This document shows, in pieces, positions 39,001 through 49,930 of a stretch of 64,000 bases of DNA. The notes beneath the pieces are model-generated. The model was not told the DNA's origin and did not search any database. It saw nothing but the letters and a program-made list of their open reading frames with translations. Within the stretch, counting starts at the first letter, position 1; every line of letters begins with the position of its first letter. The stretch comes from Mya arenaria (lineage: Eukaryota > Mollusca > Bivalvia > Myida > Myidae), in assembly GCF_026914265.1 (NCBI RefSeq), contig NC_069125.1:68609046-68673045 (forward strand), written 5' to 3'. Position numbers and translations under genes: made by a program.

Positions 39001-42000
39001 AGTCGGGGATTATACCCTGGATCTTCCGCAAGGGGGATGGGGTGGGCGTGATCAAGCCAGATTATAACTGAATGAACTACTCACGGTAAACTTAAATGTT
39101 TTATGTTTCTCATTGCAGCATAATCGAATATATCAGATATATTGCTCTGAATCAGTATCCATGTAAGACATTTCGTCCTTGTTCATAACTATTTGCGAAT
39201 TTCGATGTACACCGAATAAAAACACAGTATATAACAGAAATCTGGTCATCGGACTTGTTTAATAACAAGAATAGCAAAGCCGATTAAATATAGCAATTAG
39301 TCTAGAGGCACTAAGCCAAGAATGGAACGAGGACAACATTTTTGCAGTGGCTGGTATCAGCTTTACCGTCAGAGCCTGCCGTCGCCCGGTGATGGACACA
39401 CCTTCGCGTCAATGGTCCTAAGGTTATTAAACGTCATGATGCAACTCCTAACTTTTCCACCACTCCTTGTGTTGTAATGAAGCGTTCCTTGAAGTAATGA
39501 ACAACGAACAATAACATGGAAGAAAGGAAAATAGTCGTATATTTATAAAAGTGTATTTCCAGTTTTGCCCATTTTTTAAAGCTAGCCCTTTGGGCAAAGT
39601 ACTACAAATTGGATGCTATTACTCAGCATTGTATTCTGTATTCTTGATCACGCTGTCTTGTTGCTAGATTCCATTTTTGACGGCCTGTCAGCGTGGAAAT
39701 AGCCTGTCAAAAATCCCTGAATTAGTGGTCCATTACCTTTAAGACAAGGTCTGGGGTACAAACTTTTATCGAACTTGTCACTGTTGGCCATTAATTTTAT
39801 AATTCTGTGGAGTGATAATGAAATTTTCAACCGTTTGTATTTTTTAATTTAAAAATTCTTTGTAACGGTTAATAGTGAGGTATCATAAACACAAAATTGG
39901 TAGGATTTCTGAAATTGGAAATCTTAAAAACGGTTCAAATGAAAATAAAAACATTATTCGTATACAAATATCTGAAACATATATTTAAAAAAAACAAACA
40001 TTTCTACTGTGTTCAAATATATGTCGACTGGAGTGTTTTTGTATTTGTTACAAAAACACCAAAACGAGGTTAAATATATAAAGGTAATAATAAAAGGTAT
40101 ACAAATGCGCAAGCATCTTTTCATAGGACTAAGAAAAAGAGCTTCTTTCCACGAGTTAGTTTGTTAGAACACAAACGGTTTTCATGGTAATCTGCAATAC
40201 AACGACACCAAGAAGGACATACTACGCAGGCACTACGTGGAAGTCGGTCACTTTCATCACGCCATTGTGAACTATCTAACATTTCCTAAACCGCCGAAAT
40301 CCATAGATCTTTTAAACGCTAACATATTACGTAGAAAGCAACATCTCTTAATGAGTGTTGTTTGTAACAACAATAGTATATCTCCTTCTATGTCTCATTT
40401 TTCATCTTCAGATGGTACCCAAATCAATAGCAAAGAAACTACGCAGCCAGGGCACATATTCAAACTCTGACTTCTTCAAATGCGCGACGATCATGTTCGC
40501 GGACATCTTCGGGTTCAACCAGATCAGCATGGAGCTGGCCCCGGGTGAGGTGATTGACCTCATCAACACGTTCTATGGTGTGCTGGACGAGAGGATAGCC
40601 AACTACAACGTGTACAAAGTGGAAGCAATCAACGACTCCTATATGGTCGCATCCGGTGAGTGAGGGTTCGAAATATAATTGACATTTAGTTGGAAAATCA
40701 GCATTGCGTGTTGTGAGTATTGTCAAGAGCAATTTCCGAAATGACTTAACATGTTTCAGGTATACCTAACAAAGACGATAACCACGTGGCTGAGATATGC
40801 ACGCTAGCCCTGGATTTACTGCACGTGATGAACCAGACAAGTTTCAGCTTCAACACATCACGCTCCATTCACATCCGTATTGGCATTCACACAGGTAGCA
40901 CCTTTGTAGTCTAGATAGAGGGGGAGGGGCAACTGTGTAGTCTGGAGGGGGGCAATTGTGTAGTCTAGAGGGGGGGGGGGGCAACTGTGTGGTCTGGAGA
41001 AGGAACTGTGTAGTCTGAGGAGGGGCAACTGTGCAGGCTGGAGGTTGGGGACTGTGTAGGCTGGAGGGGGAACTGTGCAGTCTGGGGAGGGAATTGTGTA
41101 GTTTGGAGGGAATAAACTGTGTAGGCTGGAGGGGGTAACTGTGTAGTCTGGAGAGGGGCAACTGTGTAGGCTGGAGGGGGGAACTGTGTAGTCTGGAGGG
41201 GGGGCAACTGTGTAGGTTGGAGGGGACAACTGTGTCGTCTGGAAAGGGGAAATTGTGTAGTCTGGAGGGGGCACCTGTGTAGGCTGGAGGGGGAACTGTG
41301 CGGTCTAGGGGGGGCAACTGTGTAGGCTGGAGGGGGGGGGGTGCTGTGTAGTATGGGGGGAAACTGTGAAGTCTGGAGTGGGGGTTGGGCAACTGTGTAG
41401 TCTGTATGGGGTATCTGTGCAGTCTGGAGGGGGGCGTGTAGTATTGGGGGCAACTGTGTAGCCTGGAGTGGGGGTGGGCAACTGTGTAGTCTGGAGAGGA
41501 TTCTGTGCAGTCTGGAGGGGTAGGCAACTGTGTAGGCTGGAGGGGGAAATGTGTAGTATGGAGGAGGGGGGCAACTGTGTAGTCTGGAGTGGGGGGCAAC
41601 TGTGTAGTCTGGAGTGGGGGCAACTGTGTAGCTTGAAGGGGAAACTGTATATTCTGGAAGGGGGGCAACTGTGTAGTCTAGAGGGGGAACTGTGTAGTCT
41701 CGAGGGGAGGCAACTGTGTAGTCTGGAGGGAGGGGGGCAACTGTGTAGTCTGAATGGTGGGAGAGCTGTGTAGTCTGGCGTTGGGGGGACTGTGTAGTCT
41801 GGAGTGGGGGGCATATGTGTGGTCTGGGGTAGGGATATGTGTAGTCTAGAGTGGGTGTGGGTGGCAACTGTGTAGTCATGAGTGTTGAGGCAACTGTGTA
41901 GTCTGGAGTGGCGGGTGGAGGGGGGGCAACTGTGTAGTCTGGAGTGGGGTGGCACTGTGTAGTCTGGAGGGGGGTGTGGGGGGGGCAACTGTGAAGTCTG

Positions 42001-45000
42001 GAGTAGGGGTCAACTTTGTAGTCTGGAGTCTGGGCCACTGTGTAGTCTGGAATGGGGGGCAACTGTGAAGTCTGGAGTGGGGGCGGGGGCAACTGTGTAG
42101 TCTGGAGCGGGGGGCACTGTGTAGTCTGGAGTGGGGGGCTACTGTGTAGTCTGGAGTAGGGGAACACAGTCGTATATAGGAGTATGTCTATTACGTTGTG
42201 TAGATGTTCTCACCTTCTGAACAGATGAATTTTACTGCTTATCCATTGGGTACATTGGGTAATGACATCATTGTCGAATTCTTGTTATCGTTGTCGGGCG
42301 ACTTCATAGAATACCCATCAATTCCATTTGGAAAGTCATTTTCATAATGAAACTATACTTTGGCTCAAAATTTAACGCAAGTTTGAATATTTTTTTTCTT
42401 ATATTGAAGTGATAACTTCCGAAATATGTGATATACTGATAGTTTGGGATGACACTTATGATACTCATATATTCCTTACCAGAGTATATAAAGGTAATTC
42501 TTTCAACTACACTGCTAGAACATCAAACATCTAATATAGTTCTGAGGCTTTTTATCAATGATTTGCTAGTAAAACACAAAGCATTTTCATCTCACTAAAA
42601 CTGATGACACCATCTACCCTACCCCAAAATCACCAACATCCTACTACCCCTTCCGAAATAACATCGACGCCCTATCATTATTCTTCCTGAATATCACCAG
42701 CATCCCACCTCTTCATTTCCTCAACATCACCACCAGCCCACCTCTTCCCTTCCTTAATATTACTAACATCCCTCCTTTTCCCTGCCTCAATATCACCAGC
42801 ATCACTCGCCTTCCTCAATATCATCATAAACCTGCATATTCCCTTCCTAAATATCACAAACATCTTGCCTATTCCCTTCCTCAATATCACCAACATCCCA
42901 CCTCTTCCCTTCCCCAATATCATCAGCATCCCACCTCTTCCTTCCTCAATATCACCAACATCCCTCCTCTTCCCTTCCTCAACATCACCAGTATCCCGCC
43001 TCTTCCTTCCTCAATATCACCAGTATCCCGCCTCTTTCTTCCTCAATATCACCAACATTCCACCTCTTCTTTTCCTCAATATCACCAGCATCCCACCTCT
43101 CGCCTTCCTTAATATTACCATAATCCTGCCTTTTCCCTTCCTCAATATCACCAACATCGTACTTCTTCCCTTCCTCAATATCACCAGGATCCCTCCTCTT
43201 CACTTCCTCAATATCGCCAACATCCCACCTCTTCCCTTCCTCAATATCACCAGGATCCCGCCTCTTCCTTCCTCAATATCACCAACATTCCACCTCTTCT
43301 TTTCCTCAATATCACCAGCATCCCACCTCTCGCCTTCCTTAATATCACCATAATCCTGCCTTTTCCCTTCCTCAATATCACCAACATCCCACCACTTCCC
43401 TTTCTCAATATCACCAACATCCCTCCTCTTCCCTTCCTCAATATCACCAGTATCCCACCTCTTCCCTTCCTCAATATCACCAGTATCCGGCCTCTTCCTT
43501 CCTCAATATCACCAACATTCCACCTCTTCTTTTCCTCAATATCACCAGCATCCCACCTCTCGCCTTCCTTAATATCACCATAATCCTGCCTTTTCCCTTC
43601 CTCAATATCACCAACATCCCACCTCTTCCCTTTCTCAATATCACCAACATCCCTCCTCTTCCCTTCCTCAATATCACCGACATCCCACCTCTTCCCTTCC
43701 TCAATATCACCAACATCCCACTTCTTCCCTTCCTCAATATCACCAACATCCCACCTCTTCTTTTCCTCAATATCACCAACATCCCACCTCTTCCCTTCCT
43801 CAATATCACCAGCATCCCACCTCTTCCCTTCCTCAATACAATATCACCAACATACCACCTCTTTCCTTCCTCAATACAAAATCACCAACATCCCACCTCT
43901 TCCCTTCCTCAATATCACCAGTATCCCGCCTCTTCCTTCCTCAATATCACCAACATTCCACCTCTTCTTTTCCTCAATATCACCAGCATCCCACCTCTCG
44001 CCTTCCTTAATATCACCATAATCCTGCCTTTTCCCTTCCTCAATACCACCAACATCCCACTTCTTCCCTTCTTCAATATCACCAAGATCCCTCCTCTTCA
44101 CTTCCTCAATATCACCAACATCCCACTTCTTCCCTTCCTCAATATCACCAGGATCCCTCCTCTTCACTTCCTCAATATCACCAACATGCCACCCCTTACC
44201 TGCCTCAATATCACCAGCATCCTACCTCTTCCCTTCCTCAATATCATACGCATCCCACCTCTTCCCTTCCTCAATATCACCAACATCCCAACCCTTCCCT
44301 GCCTCAATATCACCAACATCCCACCTCTCGCCTTCCTCATTATCACCAACATCCCACCTCTCGCCTTCCTCAATATCACCAACATCCCACCTCTCACCTT
44401 CATCAATATCACCAACATCCCACCTTTCCCCTTCTTCAAAATCACCAACATCCAACCTTTCCCCTTCTTCAAAATCACCAACATCCAACCTTTCCCCTTC
44501 TTCAAAATCACCAGCATCCTACCTCTCCCCTTTTTCAAAATCACCAACATTCCACCTCTCCCCTTCCTCAAAATTACCAACATCCTACCTCTTCCCTTCC
44601 TCAAAAGCACCAACATCCTACCATTACCTTTCCTCAAAAGCACCAACATCCTACCATTACCTTTCCTCAAAAGCACCAACATCCTACCATTACCCTTCCG
44701 CAGTATCACCAACATCCTACCATTACCCTTTCCGTGTATCACAAACATCCTACCATTATCCTTCCGCAGTATCATAAACATCTTTCCATTACCCTTTCTC
44801 TGTATCACCAATATCCTACCATTACCCATTGCTCTGTATCATAAACATCCTTCCATTACCCTTTCTCAATATCACCAACATTATACCATTAACCTTTCTC
44901 TGTATCACCAACATCCTACAATCACCCTTTCCCTGTTTCACCAACATGCCACCATTGCCCTTTCTCTGTATCACCAACATCCTACCATTACTCGTTCTTT

Positions 45001-47536
45001 GTGTCACAGACATCATACCATTAGTCTTTCTCTGTATCACCAACATCCTACCATTAGTCTTTCTCTGTATCACAAACATTGTACCATTACCCGTTCTCTG
45101 TATCACCAACATCCTGCCATTAATCTTTCTTTGTATCACAAACATCCTTCCATTACCCGTTCTCTGTATCACCAACATCATGCCATTAATCTTTCTTTGT
45201 ATCACAAACATCCTTCCATTACCCTTTCTCTGTATCACCAACATCCTGCCATTAGCTTTTTTCTGTATCACCAACATCCTACCATCACACTTTCCCTTTT
45301 TCACCAACATCCTACCATTGTCGTTTCTTTTTATCACCAACATCCTACCATTGCCCTTTCTCTATCACCAACATCCTACCATTACCCGTTCTCTGTATTA
45401 CAAACATCCTACCATTACCCGTTCTCTGTATTACAAACATCCTACCATTACCCGTTCTCTGTATTACAAACATCCTACCATTACCCGTTCTCTGTATTAC
45501 AAACATCCTACCATTACCCGTTCTCTGTATTACAAACATCCTACCATTACCCGTTCTCTGTATCACAAACATCCTACCATTAGTCTTTGTCTGTATCACA
45601 AACATCCTTCTATTGCCCGTTCCCTGTATCACCAACATCCTTCCACAATCCTTCACCAATACCACTACCATGTCCTTCCTTGAGAAAGAGGCTGTTTTCC
45701 ATATCCAATATTACTGTTTACAGGTCCATGTCGAGCTGGTGTTATAGGAACTGTCATGCTCAAATACTGTCTGTTCGGGGAGGCAGTGTTTGTAGCCAGT
45801 CGTATGAAGCTCAAAGGCCTTCGTAAGTCACAAACAACAGTTATCTTAATGCGTTTACTTAAAATATTTTAAGTCGTAAAACAATGTTTTGAACTGTTTT
45901 CTATTACTCTTTACCAATTATACATTTTGTGTGAGAGTGGTTTTAATTTTTTGCCAATTTAATATTTTGTTAAATTGTGATTTCAATTCCTCCGTGGTAG
46001 AACAACATTGGAAAATGATATTGCAATAAATCGCAAATGCAATAGTTAATAGGTGCAATTTCATCACAAATGATGTATTTTCAATGATAAATGATTTCAT
46101 TTCTTTGAAGGTGGCTTAAATACACTTATACTCATGCCATAGTCTACAAGAAATTCGTTCTAGTTTTTTTTAACGTAACCTGGTTGTGAGTGTGCTTGAA
46201 AGGTGTGGAATCACGACGATTCTGTCCTTTCAATGAGGAATAACATGACAAATGCATTGAAAGTGCAAAGAAGGGAAATCATGCGTCACTTATGATCTGT
46301 ACAAATGCTCATAAAATGTTACAAGAGCGTTATTTGGCAGTAATTTGTATTTACCTACTTAAGTTTGCCATATCTTTCAGCCAACAAGGTGCATATCAGC
46401 GATAAGACAGTTGCATTTCTTATGAAGAGCGGTCGATTCAAAACGAAATGTCGAGGTTCAGTCGACCTTTCAGTAAGAACATTTGAATTTAATACGTGAT
46501 TAAGAGGCTAACGTAAGTACTTGTGTGAAAACGTTAAGAGTACAGTTTATAACTGCACCATTCAAAAACATTTTCATATCTCAGATTTAGTCCAGAAAGA
46601 CAAATAGAGGGCTTCAAAAAGCGTAATCGAAGCAAACTACATGAAAAGAAAATTTAAGATGATGTTATTAGAAATCGATTTATTAGTAAAGCTAAACGTT
46701 GATGTCTGTAAACGGTCTGTGAATCATTTCGTTTCGTAACAGTACGTGCTTGAGACCAAATGCAATCCATATATAAAGTAGCCAACTTTTGTAGGCTCGT
46801 TTTTCGAACAATTATACCAAACAAGTCACGTTTGTGAAGGTGAATTAATCTTTAAATCAACGCCATAGTTTTATGTAGCATGTATATCCAAGACATTCTA
46901 TTGTTCTTTATGTTGAAAGGGCCCTTGGGGATGGCCTAGACCCCGTGGTCCGTATTGCGGGTCAAATAAAAGAGGTCTTCGAGGCCTCAAAGATTATTTG
47001 AAAAATGTATGTATGTATGAATGTTTCATACATCTGCAGAGCCAATTGCGGATGACGACGCACTGGCTGTTGGACAGGCACGAGTTTGACACGGGAAACC
47101 TGGGCGACTCAGGGAGAAAGAAGCGCGAGTCTTTCGAGGAGAACATGGACAAGTACAAAGACGTGAAGAGAAATTCATACCAAAGCGTAACCTCAAGTAC
47201 GTATACCAGTGTACCTGGGGATTGAAGTTCGTACATTTCGGATCCAATATAGCATTCCACATTTTACGAAAACTCCCGATTTGAAAATATAGTTTTCGCA
47301 AGATGGTTTAAATTTCTAACAAACCATATCAGCTCGAATAGGCCTAAGAGGTCCTAGTCCCACATCGCAGACACCCTTTATCCCATATTCGCTATGTTGA
47401 AATCAGTTACCTAAGCCCCCATGCATGTTGTTATTTTCTAGACGAGAGCGTAGCCATCGAGAAGGCGGTGCCGCCGTCTCTGCTGCAGATGCCTATAAAT
47501 GAGTGGAAAGAGGAGGAGATCTTCGACAAGTATTGA
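26319..47536 (+). CDS. NIT-domain receptor guanylate cyclase (15 exons, 680 residues)
   Basis: Exons: 26319-26332, 26658-26749, 27228-27367, 28133-28307, 28692-28830, 32181-32329, 33286-33457, 33860-34031, 35670-35837, 40412-40655, 40760-40894, 45724-45822, 46381-46472, 47040-47196, 47442-47536 (TGA). All phases join without a stop, total 681 codons. Order: short cytosolic N-terminus, TM1 (about 48-68), extracellular NIT domain (about 85-340, opening LIHRLQRERDMSVLYLS), TM2 (352-371), linker with KADTLLFQMVPKSIA, cyclase domain (about 428-608), tail. There is no kinase-homology domain. Family role: makes cGMP; NIT domains bind nitrate/nitrite in bacteria, and NIT cyclases in marine invertebrates are tied to nitric-oxide signalling. 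Metal Asp438 and Asp482, and guanine-selecting Glu478 and Cys549, are present, but the transition-state Asn is Phe556 and the phosphate Lys is Ser597. Exon 1 is the least certain; intron 9 uses a GC donor. Confidence 0.92.
27622..27773. repeat. GCGGCCTAG 9-bp tandem array in cyclase intron 3
   Basis: About 15 nonamers of gcggcctag, interrupted by gcggcgtgaagtt spacers. The same word and the same spacer, preceded by tgtacgtgaagtta, reappear in LPMO intron 1 at 50268-50445. It is strongly CpG-rich in an AT-rich setting. Confidence 0.95.
27890..28110. repeat. Dispersed repeat, copy 1, with terminal hairpin (cyclase intron 3)
   Basis: Diverged direct match to 31130-31340. Shared order of words: ccgattt..aaata, ataatcatactcacgtttt-like, then a hairpin. 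Here the hairpin arms are cagctccaccac (about 28024-28035) and gtggtggagctg (about 28075-28086). It ends about 25-45 bases before the acceptor of exon 4. Confidence 0.6.
30340..30560. repeat. Probable common molluscan interspersed repeat fragment (cyclase intron 5)
   Basis: Contains aagggtggcatatagttaat, cctcaaacttggtagaggtc and tcaaggtcgtggtgacc, a word order I recognise as typical of abundant dispersed repeats in bivalve genomes. The family name cannot be fixed without a library search. Confidence 0.45.
31130..31340. repeat. Dispersed repeat, copy 2 (cyclase intron 5)
   Basis: Diverged partner of 27890-28110; its hairpin reads cagctccttaaagagctg near 31303-31320. The two copies lie in the same orientation in neighbouring introns of one gene. 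Confidence 0.55.
31386..31417. repeat. Homopolymer A tract of about 32 bases
   Basis: An unbroken A run in cyclase intron 5. It could be a retroposon tail, but no element body with target-site repeats was recognised next to it. Confidence 0.85.
32555..33147 (-). repeat. Palindrome-bearing dispersed element, copy 2 (cyclase intron 6)
   Basis: Inverted match to 4096-4664. Here the inverted ends of the body are clear: tttttctcccacctcagtta at about 32704 and ttatctgaggtgggagaaaaa at about 33127-33147. The adjoining module at about 32563-32700 is a nested palindrome, with outer arms gagtgtaagataggttca and tgaacctatcttacacgag and an inner pair around gtgttttgcggaaacgagg. Confidence 0.82.
34086..35600 (+). 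repeat. ~86-bp tandem array of decayed cyclase exon-9 (TM2) copies in intron 8
   Basis: About 15 units fill nearly all of intron 8 (34032-35669). The copy at about 34554 aligns in order with the start of real exon 9 (35670): gttgtagt, then ggt-ctgg, then ggtgat, then atg-gcc, then atgttctcctcc. Most units also keep a splice-acceptor-like ttgttcgcag before the exon-like part, then tactggctgtgatgttgat and catgatgttttcctcctaa. Stops in every unit show they are not coding. An unrelated insertion at about 34210-34540 separates two early copies. Confidence 0.85.
35670..35837 (+). other. Cyclase exon 9: TM2 and signalling-helix linker
   Basis: A 56-codon exon in phase 0 encoding VVVYAVLVVVVIGMCPIIMF (TM2) and a helical linker ending KADTLLFQ. 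Exon 10 continues directly with MVPKSIAKKL, matching the DTLLYQMLPKSVA stretch of receptor cyclases. The donor is GCAAGT rather than GT; reading through it gives a stop after three codons. Confidence 0.88.
35979..36018. repeat. (TA)n microsatellite
   Basis: A TA dinucleotide run of about 36-40 bases in cyclase intron 9. Confidence 0.9.
36865..37940. repeat. ~20-bp minisatellite in cyclase intron 9
   Basis: About 53 units of ggtcgtggtgccaatgggta with variants (ggttgtggtgccaatggggt, tggtacaaatggatagg, gtgcgtgccaatggata, gtcagttggtattatg). Some multi-unit blocks recur, for example near 37440-37560 and 37720-37870, suggesting higher-order duplication. Confidence 0.93.
38000..40411. other. Rest of cyclase intron 9
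   Basis: No exon or repeat family recognised. A small inverted repeat, gtgtttttgta facing tacaaaaacac, lies at about 40033-40058. An open frame at 40237-40470 crosses the exon 10 acceptor out of frame and is not considered real. Confidence 0.5.
40895..42165 (+). repeat. G-rich minisatellite at the start of cyclase intron 11
   Basis: About 45 units of caactgtgtagtctggag followed by a run of 3-10 G. The first diverged unit (gcacctttgtagtctagatag) begins within a few bases of the exon 11 donor at 40895. The G runs are on the transcribed gene's sense strand and meet the G-quadruplex pattern many times over. Pro/Leu/Thr/Gln-rich open frames on the minus strand are by-products. Confidence 0.95.
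42640..44690. repeat. 33-bp pyrimidine-rich array in cyclase intron 11, type A
   Basis: Units of tcaatatcaccaacatccca plus cctcttcccttcc. A block of several variant units (attccacctcttcttttc, then ccacctctcgccttcc, then taatcctgccttttcc) recurs near 43040-43140, 43270-43370, 43500-43600 and 43935-44035, showing higher-order repeats. Open frames on both strands (for example 42865-43353) follow from the 33-base period. Confidence 0.94.
44690..45650. repeat. 33-bp array in cyclase intron 11, type B
   Basis: Units of catcctaccattacccgttc plus tctgtatcacaaa; it clearly derives from type A (shared tatcaccaacatcc core), with a gradual change near 44600-44720. Six nearly identical units at about 45370-45560 mark the most recent expansion. 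The array stops about 70 bases before the acceptor of exon 12. Confidence 0.94.
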
Positions 47537-49700
47537 ACGCACTCCGTCCATCCATCTGTCCGTTCGGCCGCTAGGATAGAAAACGCTTACGCGAATGTCT
47601 AAATGTAAATTAGTCTCAAATACTTCGATAGTTTAATTCAATACACAAGAATATGCTGAACAGACATGTGCAAAGGTTCCAAGAACGAAATGTGTTGCCA
47701 TGATTCTTGACGACATCGTGGGTTATTGGAATCATCATGACCATTAGTATCGCCCTTAATGTACATCTTTACTCATTGTTATCATTTTTAGCAATAGTGT
47801 TTCAAAACTTGAAAAGCAGCTTACAATTTATAATTGTTAGCAGAAACATGTCTTTCATCTTGTTTTTCACGATGAACGTTATAAACTGTACGAATAAACT
47901 CGTACTGAAAGTTGAAAAGTTACACTTTACTTTTAAAGTCGTGTCGAAGAATTTCACACAATCATGTATATGCAATAATTCAAAGTTATGATATATGTGC
48001 GCTTGGCGAGGTCGTTCTATTACCAAATGTTTTAATTTGGCATGGTACTGAATGTATTTGTAAAAGTTTTATATTGTGTTTCTTATTGGTCAATTGGCAG
48101 AATGCTTGTATACGGGCAACGACAGGAGAACGTGAATTATAACTGTATGTTTGAATTAAACTGATTTCCTCAATGGTTGCATTGTTTGTTTTTCTTTGTT
48201 AAAGTATTTGATAAAACTGGACTTCCCCACACTTACAATGTCCGTAAATTAATTAAAGAATTACAGATAAGTCCAAATAGTTATATAGACAAGCTTTTAC
48301 TTGCGGATTAAACTGAAGCAAATATGGTCATTAGGTGGACGCGTTTTATCTTTAATTAATCCCCAGGATTGGAAGGTGTCACAAGACGTCAGAAGAGATA
48401 CATAAATGCACAAACAAACCTCACGGAAACTCTTGAGATATGACTTCGCGGGTCATCCTGTTTACGATTATAATTGGTTATAGTTTGTCCAATGGAATGG
48501 CAGCATTTTTTAAAACTGCCGTTCTTTGAATTGGGTAAATTAACAGTCAACCTAAATTGATTTGAGTCGGGTGAATCGGTAGAATTCGACAGAGACACTG
48601 ACAGTAGACGAAATATAATCCTGAACACTAAGCTGGTTGAGAGGTTATAAGTATGCATTTAGCAAATAAAAATGGTTGTGCCGATTACTTTCAATTTAAA
48701 ATTGAAGCAAATGCAACTGCCGAATTTAAAACTAATTGAAAGCACTTCCTTCCTTAAAAATAAATACGCATTTAAAAGTAGATATGATTTCTAAAATCTT
48801 AACGTATTTATTAAATATCATTTTTCTCTTCGACACATACTTACTGTCTGTATTTCTACTAGACTAAGTTTCCCCTTAGGCTCCCTATAGTTTCGTTTTG
48901 TAAAGGTTGTCCTATGTGGGGAGTTACAGATTATTTGTTAATATAACTATCAGCATAGAACAACTATTGTATATGTATGAGTTTACTCTTAGTAAGACAT
49001 GTAAATTAATTCAAAAGAAAGAATAATGCAATATATGGATTTACTTAACTTATGCAGTTGACCATATGTGAATTCGATATTTCAATTATTTTTATCTTTA
49101 AGTTTTGTAATGATGTTTGCACTGAATCACGTGTTAACACTATATTGTATGTTTATTTGTCCAAATGTGCCTTTGCCTTCTGGATTTTTTGTAAATAAAT
49201 CTTGAATCTATCTTGAATCTAATTCAGAATCTCAATAGTATGTTTGTTTGTTACACTCGATTGATATATGTTTTGACAAATTGCATCCAATTGCGTACGT
49301 TATCGTGTCACTTGTTCCCTTATCGGCGGCAAGCCCACGCAGGAGTGCTGGGTTTTGGGAAGTTTCAAAGGGATTGGGTCGGGGGTCGTGTTCGGGAATG
49401 CAAGAAAGTACAGAAACAAACAGACCGGCGGAACGGGAAATCGAGAACAAACAAATAATAACTCGAAATAATTCCCCGATCAGTCACCGCCCAACTAAAT
49501 CGATGCATCAATGGAAGAATTCCTGGACTTGTGACGGTTGCCCGTTCGGACTGTCTTATCTGCGTTCGACCCTTTCCTATCAATCGCGGGCTAATCATCT
49601 CTGAAATCCCCTCATTGCAATTTGATAAACTCGTTTTTCATTTTAGTACTTGAGCTGTATTGAAGAAAGATTTTTTTATTTTCAATATCTGTCAATGGTT
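47537..49700. other. 3' UTR of the cyclase and intergenic spacer
   Basis: AATAAA occurs at 47893-47898, about 360 bases past the cyclase stop, and again near 49193; either could be the poly(A) signal. Open frames at 47707-47991 and 49213-49604 have no recognisable domain and overlap frames on the other strand. Confidence 0.45.
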
Positions 49701-49709
49701 CGGTTTTCG

Positions 49710-49717
49710 TATAAATA
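49710..49717 (+). promoter_or_regulatory. TATA box candidate of the AA15 LPMO gene
   Basis: tataaata, 214-221 bases upstream of the ATG at 49931, in the context cgtataaataaagg. It would place the transcription start near 49740 and give a 5' UTR of about 190 bases. Confidence 0.6.
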
Positions 49718-49930
49718 AAGGTGCCCTCGCCAGCTTGATGTAATCCGAGTGATTTGCTCCGACGGAAATAAGTGAAAATTGTAAACTTGTACCGGCTTTA
49801 AAAGCTTTGTTTACACATTCGTGCACTTTTTACATTTGATTGTATATATATATAAACATATATGCTCTCTTTATGAAACGACTTCTATAGCATTTAGGTC
49901 TCTTCGTTCTTCCGTTGGTAAAATTTGGCA

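Larger units (their letters stand above)
40412..46472 (+). other. Cyclase exons 10-13: guanylate cyclase catalytic domain
   Basis: Exon 10: CATIMFADIFGFNQIS (first metal Asp438) and YKVEAINDSYMVASG (Glu478, Asp482). Exon 11: SIHIRIGIHTG. Exon 12: RAGVIGTVMLKYCLFGEAVF then VASRM; in NPR-type cyclases the last part reads CLFGDTVNTASRM, so Asn becomes Phe556 while Arg560 is kept. Exon 13: NKVHISDKTVAFL and the CRGSVDLS strand, after which the usual KGKGK is replaced by SSQLR across the exon 13/14 join. Confidence 0.9.

Noticed and set aside
40965-42167. A 400-codon Pro/Leu/Gln-rich minus-strand frame
   Set aside because: It is the complement of the G-rich minisatellite inside a cyclase intron, and overlapping frames of similar length exist.
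44186-45583. A 465-codon plus-strand frame and a 284-codon frame overlapping it
   Set aside because: The 33-base repeat period keeps frames open; they lie within cyclase intron 11 and consist only of the repeated unit.
49213-49604. Overlapping open frames just upstream of the LPMO gene
   Set aside because: No recognisable domain, frames on both strands, and the region precedes a good TATA box; treated as promoter-proximal sequence.
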